Notes under the pieces: generated by a model
The model's database searches: none
What the model saw: only the letters and a program-made list of their open reading frames with translations
Told to the model about the DNA's origin: nothing
Translations under genes and position numbers: made by a program
Source of the DNA: Methylomicrobium lacus LW14
GTDB taxonomy: Bacteria; Pseudomonadota; Gammaproteobacteria; Methylococcales; Methylomonadaceae
NCBI RefSeq assembly: GCF_000527095.1
Contig: NZ_AZUN01000001.1
Location: 2,707,501 to 2,771,500, forward strand
Reading direction: 5' to 3'
Length of the DNA: 64,000 nt
Shown: in pieces, positions 36,746-45,351 of the stretch
How the letters are laid out: every line of letters begins with the position of its first letter
Position numbering within the stretch: position 1 is the first letter of the stretch

Positions 36746-38245
36746 GTGGATAAATACATGAAACACTTATACGAAACCGTCGCGGATACGGTGATTGCGC
36801 ATATCGAACAGGGTGTTTACAAACCCGGCGAAAAACTGCCGGGTGTTAGAAAGCTGAGTCAACAATTGAGTATCAGTATCTCTACCGCACTGGAAGCCTA
36901 TCGCATGTTGGAAGACAGCGGCAGGATTCAGGCTCGCTTGCGCTCCGGTTACTATGTCAGCGGCTTTCGCCGGCAGGCGATCGTTGAGCCGGAAATCTCC
37001 GATGCGCCGGTCACGCCCGCCAAAGTCACCGGCCAATCGCTGACCCGGCAAATCCTCCGCGCTGCCAAAGACCCGTATCAGATCAACCTGGGCTCGTCGG
37101 TGCCGCATGCCGATTTCTTACCCACTCATGCACTGCAACAAGCTACCGGCAAGGTGGCGCGCACCTTTGGTAAACGCTGTTTCGATGCCGACGAGTTGCT
37201 AGGCAATCAGGAACTGCGCCGTCAAATCGCCAAGCGTATGGTGGAATTGCAATGTGCCGACAGCCCTGACGACATCGTCGTCACCCACGGCGCGCGTGAG
37301 ACGGTAAAGCTGGCGTTAATGGCCGTTTGCGAACCTGGCGACTTGATTGCCATTGAGTCGCCAACCTTTTACGGTTTGTTGCAAGTCATCGAATCCTGCG
37401 GCATGGAGGCCTTGGAAATCCCCACGCATCCGCGCGACGGATTGTCGCTGGATGCCTTGCAAATGGCCATTGAGCAATGGCCGATCAAAGCCTGTTTGAT
37501 CGTTTCCAATTACAACAACCCGCTTGGTTCCTGTATGAGCGATCAGCGCAAGCAGGCTTTGGTAGCCTTACTGGAAAAACATGAGATCCCATTGGTCGAG
37601 GATGATGTCTACGGCGACCTGGGCTTTGGCTTGCGCCGACCTTCGGTCTGCAAAGCCTGGAGCCGGAACGGCCAGGTATTATATTGCAATTCTTTCGCCA
37701 AGACCTTGTCGCCGGGCATCCGTGTCGGTTGGCTGGTGCCGGGCCGCTACAAGGAGAAAGTCGAAAACCTGAAATACATGATGCATCAGGCCGTACCAAC
37801 CCTGAACCAACTGATAGTAGCGCACATGCTGGAACAAGGTGGTTACGACCGCTATCTACGGCATGTACGCCAAGAATATGCCCACAACGTGGCATTAACC
37901 GTGAAGGCCGTTAGCCTGTTGTTCCCCGAAGGCACCCGCGTCACTCAACCGGAGGGCGGCTTTGCATTGTGGGTGGAACTGCCAACTGGCGTTGATGCGA
38001 TGGAATTGCACCGCCGCGCCAGCCAGGAAAACATCATCATCGCCCCCGGCCCTTTGTTTTCGGCCACGCAAAAGAAATATGGCAACTTCATCCGTTTGAG
38101 TTGCGCGGTGCCGTGGAATGACAGGATAGAAAAAGCGTTGAAGAAGCTGGGGGATATTGCCGGGGATTTGCTGGAAGAAAGTCGCCAAAGGGATGTATTA
38201 AAACATAGCCTAACTGTCGCTAGAGTTAGCAAAACTGGACGATAA
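36746..38245 (+). CDS. GntR/MocR-family regulator with aminotransferase domain
   Basis: About 499 residues from a GTG at 36746 with AAGGA in front; starts at 36719 or 36758 are possible. The N-terminal winged helix has YKPGEKLPGVRKLSQQLSIS and ALEAYRMLEDSGRIQARLRS. After a linker comes a fold type I aminotransferase domain with the PLP lysine in SFAKTLSPGIRVGW and the Asn/Asp pocket in IVSNYNNPLGS. MocR proteins bind PLP and an amino compound and switch nearby genes. It follows the Nit1C genes in the same direction and is their probable regulator; known nit1C clusters often have a sigma-54 activator instead. Confidence 0.88.
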   Translation: MDKYMKHLYETVADTVIAHIEQGVYKPGEKLPGVRKLSQQLSISISTALEAYRMLEDSGRIQARLRSGYYVSGFRRQAIVEPEISDAPVTPAKVTGQSLTRQILRAAKDPYQINLGSSVPHADFLPTHALQQATGKVARTFGKRCFDADELLGNQELRRQIAKRMVELQCADSPDDIVVTHGARETVKLALMAVCEPGDLIAIESPTFYGLLQVIESCGMEALEIPTHPRDGLSLDALQMAIEQWPIKACLIVSNYNNPLGSCMSDQRKQALVALLEKHEIPLVEDDVYGDLGFGLRRPSVCKAWSRNGQVLYCNSFAKTLSPGIRVGWLVPGRYKEKVENLKYMMHQAVPTLNQLIVAHMLEQGGYDRYLRHVRQEYAHNVALTVKAVSLLFPEGTRVTQPEGGFALWVELPTGVDAMELHRRASQENIIIAPGPLFSATQKKYGNFIRLSCAVPWNDRIEKALKKLGDIAGDLLEESRQRDVLKHSLTVARVSKTGR

Positions 38246-38494
38246 GGTTTCAAATATTTCCATGCGTAAATCGATCAAGCGATGCAGATGTTGTGCGCGC
38301 GGTTGCCTAATCGGCACGATCCACTCTTTAACGATACGGCCGGCGGTGCCACCCATCAGGACCATAGGGTGCGCTGAGCATAAGCGAAGCGCACATGTGC
38401 GCCTCACGTTGTTCGGCACATCCTGCATGACTTGCCTTAAATTAACGGCTTTGTCTCAGGGTAGGGACTAATCTTTATTGCTTGGTCTCATACT
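38246..38494. other. Intergenic stretch with a small GGTGCG-type hairpin
   Basis: No gene seen. At 38365-38394 the sequence TAGGGTGCGCTGAGCATAAG continues to AGCGCAC; GTGCGCT and AGCGCAC pair. The start TAGGGTGCG is shared with the repeats at 7655-7741 and, in reverse complement, 15258-15268. Confidence 0.5.
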
Positions 38495-38620
38495 TTATTG
38501 TTCGCACAATCGCAGTGGTTCTTCATAATAGAGAGGTGGCTCTGGCGATAAACGCCACTCTATGCCATGAGCCTCTAGTAGCGCGATTAAACGCGCATTT
38601 TCTGTACGCAGTTCGACCAA
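38495..38620 (-). pseudogene. N-terminal fragment resembling TOTE-type helicase/primase proteins
   Basis: The minus strand reads LVELRTENARLIALLEAHGI, then EWRLSPEPPL and a stop after 41 codons. The coiled start ENARLIALLEAHGI-W is like the first helix of large DEAD/DEAH helicases of TOTE conflict systems. There is no ATG; a TTG at 38620 is the only candidate, and it lies 10 nt after the stop of the gene upstream. No primase or helicase domain follows, so it is taken as a relic. Confidence 0.4.
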
Positions 38621-38630
38621 AGAATCAAAC

Positions 38631-39185
38631 TTAGTCGTCGATCCCATATTCGGACAGCAGCCTGCTCATATCATCACCCACACCCCAGCCGATATTCTGA
38701 CCCTGTGCGCAGACTTGCTCAAGCCGCTCGATAAACGACTGGCATTTCGTCTCTGGTAGAACCATCACATATTTCAATGCTTGCTCGAACATTCGCACCA
38801 CGGCATCGAAATAACCTTCGTCGTCCATGCCGCAATAACCTAAAAAGACAAAAACTTCCTCGCAATAAAATACTGCCAGTTCAGCCAGCCCTTCAGGCTG
38901 CCCCACCGCCTTTTTGTAATCGGTGATTGCCTTTTTGGCCTTGGCTACAGAGATGGTTTGATTGCTGCGCATCACATCAGGGCATATCCAGCGGGAGATG
39001 GCCGTCTTATAAGGTTTGAGTACATCATCCCCAAGTCCAAAGCGGGCATGCAGAAAGGTTTGATTGTCCTTGCTAACGGCATACAAGTCATGAACTAAAC
39101 CGAGCAACCCCACTCGGTCAAAGTCTGACAATTTAGATTTGATGTCGCTCCAGGAAGGCTTGGCTTTTTTGTCTATCTTGTTCAT
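38631..39185 (-). CDS. Hypothetical helical protein, 184 residues
   Basis: I recognise no family with confidence. The protein is acidic and probably all helical: SKLSDFDRVGLLGLVHDLYA near the start, then a helix with KAKKAITDYKKAVG and a C-terminal part with two cysteines. No signal peptide or membrane segment is seen. It lies between the helicase-like relic and a transposase relic, so it is accessory. It may have been part of the same lost locus as the fragment that follows it. Confidence 0.6.
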   Translation of the reverse strand: MNKIDKKAKPSWSDIKSKLSDFDRVGLLGLVHDLYAVSKDNQTFLHARFGLGDDVLKPYKTAISRWICPDVMRSNQTISVAKAKKAITDYKKAVGQPEGLAELAVFYCEEVFVFLGYCGMDDEGYFDAVVRMFEQALKYVMVLPETKCQSFIERLEQVCAQGQNIGWGVGDDMSRLLSEYGIDD

Positions 39186-39234
39186 TTTAGAGGGGGGGAT
39201 AGCATCAGTAGATCATACGCCATGATCAAGCTGT

Positions 39235-39543
39235 ATTATTTTACCGGATCATTTGCATGGCGTGTGGGCCTTGGCGCCCGGTGGTACCGATTTCAGTACT
39301 CGATGGCGTTTAATTAAAAGTGGATTTTTCGAGCACTTCCCAAAACCGAACGCCGGTCTAAAGTACGTACAGCGGCAGGAGAGCGTGGGATATGGCAAAG
39401 CTTCCGCTCACGCGCCTTGCCTGCATCCCTGTAGGTAACGGCATTATTGGGAACATTTTATCCGCGATGATTCTGATGATGAACATCATGTGGATTACAT
39501 ACATGTGAACCCTCTGAAGCAGCCATGTCAATCGTGTGACTAG
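39235..39543 (+). pseudogene. Decayed REP-associated tyrosine transposase (RAYT, Y1 HUH type)
   Basis: One frame reads LPDHLHGVWALAPGGTDFST, then RWRLIKSGF, with the HxH of the HUH motif in DHLHGVW. After a frameshift another frame (39445-39543) reads YWEHFIRDDSDDEHHVDYIH, then VNPLK and a stop, the conserved end of RAYT proteins with the active-site region. The N-terminal third and the Tyr-bearing middle are missing or broken. A REP-like hairpin at 39637-39662 lies about 95 nt downstream. Confidence 0.8.
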
Positions 39544-39636
39544 CCATATTCCACCTTTATCGATAGGTGGCGAAGGGTCTTTATCCACTCGATTGGGCGA
39601 TGTTAATTCTTCGGTTGCTGGCGATGAATAACATGC

Positions 39637-39662
39637 GTCCGATTACGCTACGCTAATCGGAC
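39637..39662. repeat. REP-like hairpin near the RAYT relic
   Basis: GTCCGATTA and TAATCGGAC form the stem around CGCTACGC. Short GC-rich imperfect palindromes of this kind are the substrates of RAYT transposases. Confidence 0.65.
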
Positions 39663-39751
39663 GTGCTGGAAAAATTGGGTTTCCATTCATAACGCGATCA
39701 TCATAATGCCGGCCTTACGATCCGCCTTTGCGAATCGCTAACTTTTCAACA

Positions 39752-40294
39752 TTAGACATCCTCTGGAAGCTTCGAACGCATCATTTCCCGTCGATCCAAC
39801 TTTTCTCCATCCACTACAAAGGTGCCATCCCCGATCGCATGAATGGTTCGCTTCTCTTCTCGTTCATCATCAAAGTACGCTTCGACACCTTCTAAAACAA
39901 TGATGTTGTGCTTTTCGACGATATCAATCACTTTACATTCAATATTTGCCAGGCATTCCTGGATCAAAGGAGCCCCGACATGCTTTCCATTCAGAGGGGT
40001 AAGTCCAAACTTTTCAAATTTGTCCGTATCGACACCAGAACACGTTCCAACCCCAACAATTTGATCAAGGAGATCTACCGTTGGTATAGCGATGATGCAT
40101 TCTTTGGAGTTCCGAAGCGCGTTATAGGAATAATTCCAAGACCCCGTCGTTATCGCAAATCTCGGCGAAAAATCCATGACCATAGTCCAGGAGATGGTCA
40201 TGATGTTATTTTTCTCTCCATCATTTGTTGTAATCAAAACAACTGGGCCTGGTTCGATCAGCGTGAACGCTTTGCTAATTGGCATTGTCTTCAT
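39752..40294 (-). CDS. Flavin reductase-like protein (FMN-binding split barrel)
   Basis: 180 residues from the ATG at 40294 (five more from 40309). The split-barrel flavin reductase family is recognised by PVVLITTNDGEKNNIMTISW, SYNALRNSKECIIAIP and GVGTCSGVDTDKFEKFGLTP. Such proteins bind FMN and reduce it or use it in small oxidoreductions. No monooxygenase partner is adjacent. AT-rich compared with its neighbours. Confidence 0.85.
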   Translation of the reverse strand: MKTMPISKAFTLIEPGPVVLITTNDGEKNNIMTISWTMVMDFSPRFAITTGSWNYSYNALRNSKECIIAIPTVDLLDQIVGVGTCSGVDTDKFEKFGLTPLNGKHVGAPLIQECLANIECKVIDIVEKHNIIVLEGVEAYFDDEREEKRTIHAIGDGTFVVDGEKLDRREMMRSKLPEDV

Positions 40295-40482
40295 TGCCGT
40301 ACTCCTCATCCTGTTTGCAAAAAAAGGTATTGGGCAGTTTACCCCATTTTTAATGCCTGCTTTAGATGGGAGAATCGTAAAATACCAGTAGACTTATTGC
40401 GCTATCGCGCGGGCGCAACGTCATTTTTTACCACCTTCATCCTGACAGGAACAATCCCTGTCTTCAACCTTTGGTCCGGCCT

Positions 40483-40797
40483 ATGCTCAAAATCTACAAA
40501 CGAACCATCCATATCCGTGCATCGGAAAATCCTCAGCAGCGACTTGAATATCAGGTTGAAAAAAATTACCATTCCAGTATTTCCAACATCCTGGCAAGTC
40601 CGGCAATGATTGCCGGTGCAGTCGTGGGCACGCTGGTCTTTTCCGTGTTTTTTGCCGTTTTGCTGATTCCGCTGGGAATTGTTGGATTCAAAGCATGGCG
40701 TATGCTGAAAACTGCGCAGAAACAAACCAGTCGCGGAACAGAGGGCGAAAGCATTACCGCCGAATACACAGTGCTTTCTGATAACGAAAAGCCATAA
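40483..40797 (+). CDS. Small membrane protein, hypothetical
   Basis: 104 residues from the ATG at 40483 (an ATG at 40471 would add four). A polar N-terminal part (about 1-38), one or two membrane helices (MIAGAVVGTLVFSVFFAVLL, then IPLGIVGFKAW) and a polar tail. I recognise no family. It stands between a flavin reductase gene and a DUF3820 gene. Confidence 0.6.
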   Translation: MLKIYKRTIHIRASENPQQRLEYQVEKNYHSSISNILASPAMIAGAVVGTLVFSVFFAVLLIPLGIVGFKAWRMLKTAQKQTSRGTEGESITAEYTVLSDNEKP

Positions 40798-40920
40798 CCA
40801 TACCGCCTAAATTTAATCCACAGAAACTGTGGATAAGTCTGTGTCAATCCCATGACAAGTAACAGTAAGTCATTGTCTGAATTGGTGCCAGGTTAGATTG
40901 GTTAATTTCGAGACACCCTC

Positions 40921-41130
40921 ATGAATTCCAAAGACTTACAAAAGTTAGTTACATTTGCCATGTCTTATGGCAAATACAAAGGACGAGTCATCGCTGATTT
41001 GCCTGGCCATTACCTTAATTGGTTTGCGCGAGAAGGATTTCCTAATGGTGAATTAGGCCGGTTATTGGCCTTGATGCAAGAGATAGATCACAACGGACTG
41101 AAACCACTGCTCGATCCTCTAAGAAAGTGA
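40921..41130 (+). CDS. DUF3820 family protein
   Basis: 69 residues with the family core: FAMSYGKYKGRVIADLPGHY and LNWFAREGFPNGELG. The family is common in gammaproteobacteria and is sometimes linked to exonuclease-like domains; a function is not established. It stands alone. The 229 nt after it have no gene I can support. Confidence 0.85.
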   Translation: MNSKDLQKLVTFAMSYGKYKGRVIADLPGHYLNWFAREGFPNGELGRLLALMQEIDHNGLKPLLDPLRK

Positions 41131-41359
41131 ACTATTAGCGCAATCAGCAAAATCTCCACAAACTCTCTATTCGATCTTACCCCCATTAAAGCCATGACCA
41201 GGTGGTAGAAAACGGCCAGGAGCCGACTGTCAAAATTGCCAACTGTATGGCTGGTCAATTTTGGAAAGTGGTCCTTCATAATGTTACGTTCTGCCGCACG
41301 CATTATTGAAACGCCTTAAAGAAAGCGCGCGTCGGCAAGAAGCGCTTGGTTACGCGGCC

Positions 41360-42799
41360 TTATGCATCCGCAGCCGGCTTTTCGTGCGAGGCGGCGAGAG
41401 CTTCCGGCACGAGGAGACCGAGCAAAGGGCCGGTCATCAGAGTCGTGACGAGCGCCATGAGGACCATCATCGTGAATATCGCTGGAGTAATGATGCCCAG
41501 ATCGTAGCCGATATTGAGAGCGACGAGTTCGACGAGTCCTCGGGTATTCATCAGCGCCCCGATCGCGAGTGATTCGCGCCACGTTGAGCCCGACCAGCGC
41601 GCCGCTCCGGCGCTGCCCACGAACTTCCCGGTGATCGCCACAAGGATGATGACTGCGCAGAGAATCCACGATGCCCAATCGTTGAGCAGGTTGATTTGGG
41701 TCCGAAGGCCGCTGAGAGCGAAGAATAGGGGCAGCAGAATGATCGTACTGAAGTTCTCGAGGCGGACCGCGAGAGCCTCACGGAAGGCCGTTTTTTTGGG
41801 AATGACGATGCCCGCCAGAAAGGCTCCGAAGAGCGCGTGGATCCCGATGGCCTCCGTCATAAAAGCGGAGAAAAATACCGTGAACAAGACGGCCGCGATA
41901 GCCCCCTTTTCGCGAGCGTTCTCGGTGGCGCGGACCTCTATCAAACGTTCCAGGAAGGGCCGGGCCACAAAGAGCATCGCCGCGATATGCAGGCCGCAGA
42001 GCGCGGTCACGATCAGGGAGTTGGCGATTGTACCCTCCCGGGAGATCGCTGCTACCACGGCCAGCGCGCACCAGGCGGTCAAATCATCGACCGCTGCGCA
42101 GGTGAGCGCGACGGTCCCTAGAGGGGATCGGCTCAAACCTCGCTCGTGGAGCATTCTGGCCAGAACGGGGAACGCCGTGATGCTCATCGCGATGCCCATG
42201 AAAAGGCAGAATGGAGTGAAAGGCACCCCGACAGGCGCATAGCCTTTATAAAGGACAAGCGAGAGCAGCGAGCCAAGCAGGAAGGGCAAGATGATGCTCG
42301 CGTGAGATATCAGCACGGCTGAACGGACTTTTTTTGTCAGGACTTCGGTATCTAGCTCCATTCCGACGACGAACATGAAGACGATCAATCCGATCTGGCT
42401 CAATAGGCCCAGATTCACCAGGGAAGTCGCGGGGAACAGCAAGGCACCGGCGGCAGGCCAGAGCAAGCCCAGTACGGAGGGCCCCAGGAGTATCCCGCCG
42501 ATGACTTCGCCGATCACCTCGGGCTGGCCGAATTTCCGCATGACTGTTGCGCAGCAGCGGGTGAAGGCGATAATGACCAAAATCTGAAGCAGCAAAACAC
42601 CGAGCGGGCTGCGCAGATTCCTATAAAGCTCTGCACTCAAGCTGCTTGGAACTGCGGCCGCAACGGTCGTTGGAGTGGGAAGGCTCGGCTGTATAGCCGA
42701 GCCAACTAAGAGTATCAGCCACAGCGCCGCCCCGAAGAGGACCAAGCAAAGAGGATAAATGGCGAACCGGCTATCAAGGCGTTTAATTTCTCGATTCAT
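41360..42799 (-). CDS. Cation/proton antiporter, CPA2 family
   Basis: 479 residues from the ATG at 42799. A first membrane helix is followed by a Gln/Ser-rich periplasmic loop, then about 12 helices of the KefB/GerN type. Family motifs: FGQPEVIGEVIGGILLGPSV and the ion-binding region TLVALTCAAVDDLTAW-like (here VALTCAAVDDLTAWCALAVV) with the two Asp. No C-terminal TrkA-N or RCK domain is present, so it is a short form. It probably exchanges Na+ or K+ for protons. The RIT element lies about 180 nt upstream of its start. Confidence 0.88.
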   Translation of the reverse strand: MNREIKRLDSRFAIYPLCLVLFGAALWLILLVGSAIQPSLPTPTTVAAAVPSSLSAELYRNLRSPLGVLLLQILVIIAFTRCCATVMRKFGQPEVIGEVIGGILLGPSVLGLLWPAAGALLFPATSLVNLGLLSQIGLIVFMFVVGMELDTEVLTKKVRSAVLISHASIILPFLLGSLLSLVLYKGYAPVGVPFTPFCLFMGIAMSITAFPVLARMLHERGLSRSPLGTVALTCAAVDDLTAWCALAVVAAISREGTIANSLIVTALCGLHIAAMLFVARPFLERLIEVRATENAREKGAIAAVLFTVFFSAFMTEAIGIHALFGAFLAGIVIPKKTAFREALAVRLENFSTIILLPLFFALSGLRTQINLLNDWASWILCAVIILVAITGKFVGSAGAARWSGSTWRESLAIGALMNTRGLVELVALNIGYDLGIITPAIFTMMVLMALVTTLMTGPLLGLLVPEALAASHEKPAADA

Positions 42800-42951
42800 A
42801 TTCTTCTTTACACATTGGACCGTATAACAAGTCGTATATGGTTTCGGTCTATCATCCCTGATTGCCACTTTCTAGGCAATAAATTCTGGCCAGCAGTCGG
42901 CTATGTGGCGGCAAGCAGCCAAACATACGACTAACCGCCAGAGGCCGTTAA

Positions 42952-42983
42952 GGGTCGCTATGTTGAGCTTAACATAGCGACCC
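42952..42983. repeat. Perfect 13-bp palindrome at the left end of the RIT element
   Basis: GGGTCGCTATGTT and AACATAGCGACCC surround GAGCTT. Its right arm overlaps the first bases of the left 32-bp terminal repeat. It could be the recombination core site or part of the target. Confidence 0.7.
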
Positions 42984-43009
42984 CTATGTGTAGTTGCAAA
43001 CTATGTGTA
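42978..43009 (+). repeat. Left terminal inverted repeat of the RIT element
   Basis: Starts CGACCCCTATGTGTAG and continues with TTGCAAACTATGTGTA. CTATGTGTAG occurs twice in it (42984-42993 and 43001-43010), a likely recombinase binding repeat. Confidence 0.88.
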
Positions 43010-43135
43010 GCTTGTTGATCTTTATTGCCTGAGAGATTGAGCGCGACTGGGTTTGAGCCGAGATGCTTTATCCGTAGCTTGACATAGTTTTGCCGAAGTC
43101 CTGAAGTGAAAACTCATTCACCTCAGGAGATTGCC

Positions 43136-44377
43136 ATGTATTCTGATCACCATACCAGCAGTTGGCTGCTTGAAAGCCAATTAGCTCCTTTCGTTGATGC
43201 TTTTATGCTGCGCTTGTTCGACTGCCGCTATGCATTCAATACCATTAATAATTACCTTGCCGGACTGACCCATTTTGCTCACTGGCTTACCGAGAGCCAT
43301 ATTGATGTCAAAACCATCGACGAAAGGCTAATCCAGCGTTTTCTGGATGATCATCTGCCGAACTGCTGCTGCGAGAAACCGGCATTCTCTGATGCCAAGG
43401 ATTTACATGCGGCACTGGGCCATTTACTGAGAGTTCTGCGGGTCAACGCCATCATCGCCGATTCATCGATAGGCCAAACGCCCGTAGACGAGGAGCTTCG
43501 ACGATTCGATGACCACATGAGCCATGTGCGTGGACTCGCTGCCAGAACACGTAAACAGTATCTTGCTGTCGTTCGCTGCCTGCTATTAGCGCAGTTTGCT
43601 GATCGAGAGGTCGTGATTGCTGCGATCAAAGCAAACCAGATTCGCCAGTTCATAGCCAGCCAAAGCTCGCAATGTCGTGTGGCGTCCAGTATCGGCGCAT
43701 CGGTTTCGGCATTACGCAGTTATTTTCGCTATCGCGCTACCCTGGGCGATGCAGTCCATCATTTAATAGGTGCCACCAGTTTTCCGGCCAACTGGCAACA
43801 AGCTTCGCTACCGAAAACCCTGACCAAGCACGAAGTTGAACGCTTATTAGGTGCGCTTGCGCAGGATGGCCCGGCGGCGCTCCGAACGGCGGCCATCGTG
43901 CATTGCGCATTGGACCTTGGCTTACGCAGTAGCGAGGTCGCTTACCTTGGACTGGATGACATCGATTGGTCTGCGGCGACAATTACACTACGTGGCACCA
44001 AGGGTCGACGTGAAGCTATCATGCCCTTACCAGCAGCCACCGGTCAAGCGATTGCCGATTACCTGAAGTATGAACGACCACCCACCAGCAATCGTGCGGT
44101 GTTCGTGCGTAACGTGGCGCCACGCGATCAGCCTGTCGGCCCTGATCTGATCCGAAAATCGATCCGTCAGGCTTATGCGCGTGCGGGTTTACCCTATACG
44201 CGGTCGCATCTTCTGCGGCATACCATGGCTAGCAGACTCCTGGAGAGTGGTAGTTCCCTCAAAGAAGTCGCGGATGTCTTACGGCATCGGTCACTTAATA
44301 CCACGCTGGTTTACGCCAAACTCGACAGCCAGAACCTGGCGGCAGTCGCTTTGCCTTGGCCTGGGAGTGCGTCATGA
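43136..44377 (+). CDS. ritA: RIT tyrosine recombinase A
   Basis: 413 residues from the ATG at 43136, which has CAGGAGA in front (a GTG at 43106 lacks a site). The N-terminal core-binding domain has a Cys-rich stretch (NCCCEK) seen in this group. Catalytic residues: Arg in LDLGLRSSEVAYL, the HxxR box in SHLLRHTMASRL, and the late RHRSLNTTLVYAK with the nucleophile Tyr. The end overlaps ritB by 4 nt. It acts on the ends of the element together with the other two. Confidence 0.9.
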   Translation: MYSDHHTSSWLLESQLAPFVDAFMLRLFDCRYAFNTINNYLAGLTHFAHWLTESHIDVKTIDERLIQRFLDDHLPNCCCEKPAFSDAKDLHAALGHLLRVLRVNAIIADSSIGQTPVDEELRRFDDHMSHVRGLAARTRKQYLAVVRCLLLAQFADREVVIAAIKANQIRQFIASQSSQCRVASSIGASVSALRSYFRYRATLGDAVHHLIGATSFPANWQQASLPKTLTKHEVERLLGALAQDGPAALRTAAIVHCALDLGLRSSEVAYLGLDDIDWSAATITLRGTKGRREAIMPLPAATGQAIADYLKYERPPTSNRAVFVRNVAPRDQPVGPDLIRKSIRQAYARAGLPYTRSHLLRHTMASRLLESGSSLKEVADVLRHRSLNTTLVYAKLDSQNLAAVALPWPGSAS

Positions 44378-45351
44378 ATGCCCCTATCACGATGGCCACC
44401 CATGCCGAAAATTACTTGCATGAACGGCGGCGACTAGGCTTTGGCTTGCGCTCGCCTGGCTACTCGATTATCAGTTTTGCTCATTATATTGATGCCTTGA
44501 ACACCCAAGAACCGCTAACCGTCGAGATGATGGCAGATTGGGCACGACAAGACCAGGGACATAGCGCTGATCCTACCACCTGGGCGAGGCGGTTGAAGCA
44601 TCTGCGCTCGTTTTGCCGTTACCTGCGACAATTTGAGCCGCGCACCGAGGTGCCCGACGACAGTCTCTTTGGCCGAGTCGGCCAGCGATTAGCGCCGCAC
44701 ATTTATAGCGGGCAGGAGATTATCGACTTGCTGAATGCCGCGCATAACCTGGATTCCTTTATTCCAGGGCTTAGGGGTGCCACTTACGAGACGTTGTTCG
44801 GGTTACTCGCGTCCACGGGTCTGCGAATTTCCGAAGCCTTGCATTTACTGGATTCGAATGTCGATCTAAAGGCTGGCATACTCACCATACGGCAAACCAA
44901 ATTTGCCAAATCACGCTATGTACCGCTCCATCCCAGCACGGTGGATGCATTAAGGCAATACCAATCACTACGAAATCGTCATATCGAGGTGTCCGATGAG
45001 ACACGATTTTTTGTGGGCGATCGTGGCCGACGGCTAGGACAACCGCTCAGTCAAAGGCAAGTTCATCGCGTATTCATCGCTATACGCAATCACTTGGGCT
45101 GGATTAATCGGGGTGCTCACAATGGCCCGCGCATTCACGACTTGCGACATACGTTTATAGTCCGCCGTATACTGCTGTGGCAAACCCAAGGCACGAATGT
45201 CGACCAACAGATGCTGGCATTATCTACCTATGTCGGGCATGCCATGGTCACCAATACGTACTGGTATCTCACTGGCATTCCTGAGCTCATGGCCGGGGCG
45301 GCCAATCGGTTTGAAGCCTTTGCGCAGCTACCGGAGACAGGCCATGACTAA
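44374..45351 (+). CDS. ritB: RIT tyrosine recombinase B
   Basis: 325 residues from the ATG inside the ritA stop (ATGA). The N-terminal domain (about 1-110) has YLHERRRLGFGLRSPGYSI; the catalytic part has Arg in ASTGLRISEALHLL, HDLRHTFIVRR and YVGHAMVTNTYWYL with the nucleophile Tyr. It is shorter than ritA, as usual for the middle gene of RIT elements. It overlaps ritC by 8 nt. Confidence 0.9.
   Translation: MNAPITMATHAENYLHERRRLGFGLRSPGYSIISFAHYIDALNTQEPLTVEMMADWARQDQGHSADPTTWARRLKHLRSFCRYLRQFEPRTEVPDDSLFGRVGQRLAPHIYSGQEIIDLLNAAHNLDSFIPGLRGATYETLFGLLASTGLRISEALHLLDSNVDLKAGILTIRQTKFAKSRYVPLHPSTVDALRQYQSLRNRHIEVSDETRFFVGDRGRRLGQPLSQRQVHRVFIAIRNHLGWINRGAHNGPRIHDLRHTFIVRRILLWQTQGTNVDQQMLALSTYVGHAMVTNTYWYLTGIPELMAGAANRFEAFAQLPETGHD

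Noticed and set aside
41088..41303. 71-codon minus-strand frame with a hydrophobic middle
   Set aside because: Overlaps the end of the DUF3820 gene and matches no family I know. It could be a decayed transposase, but no motif supports that.
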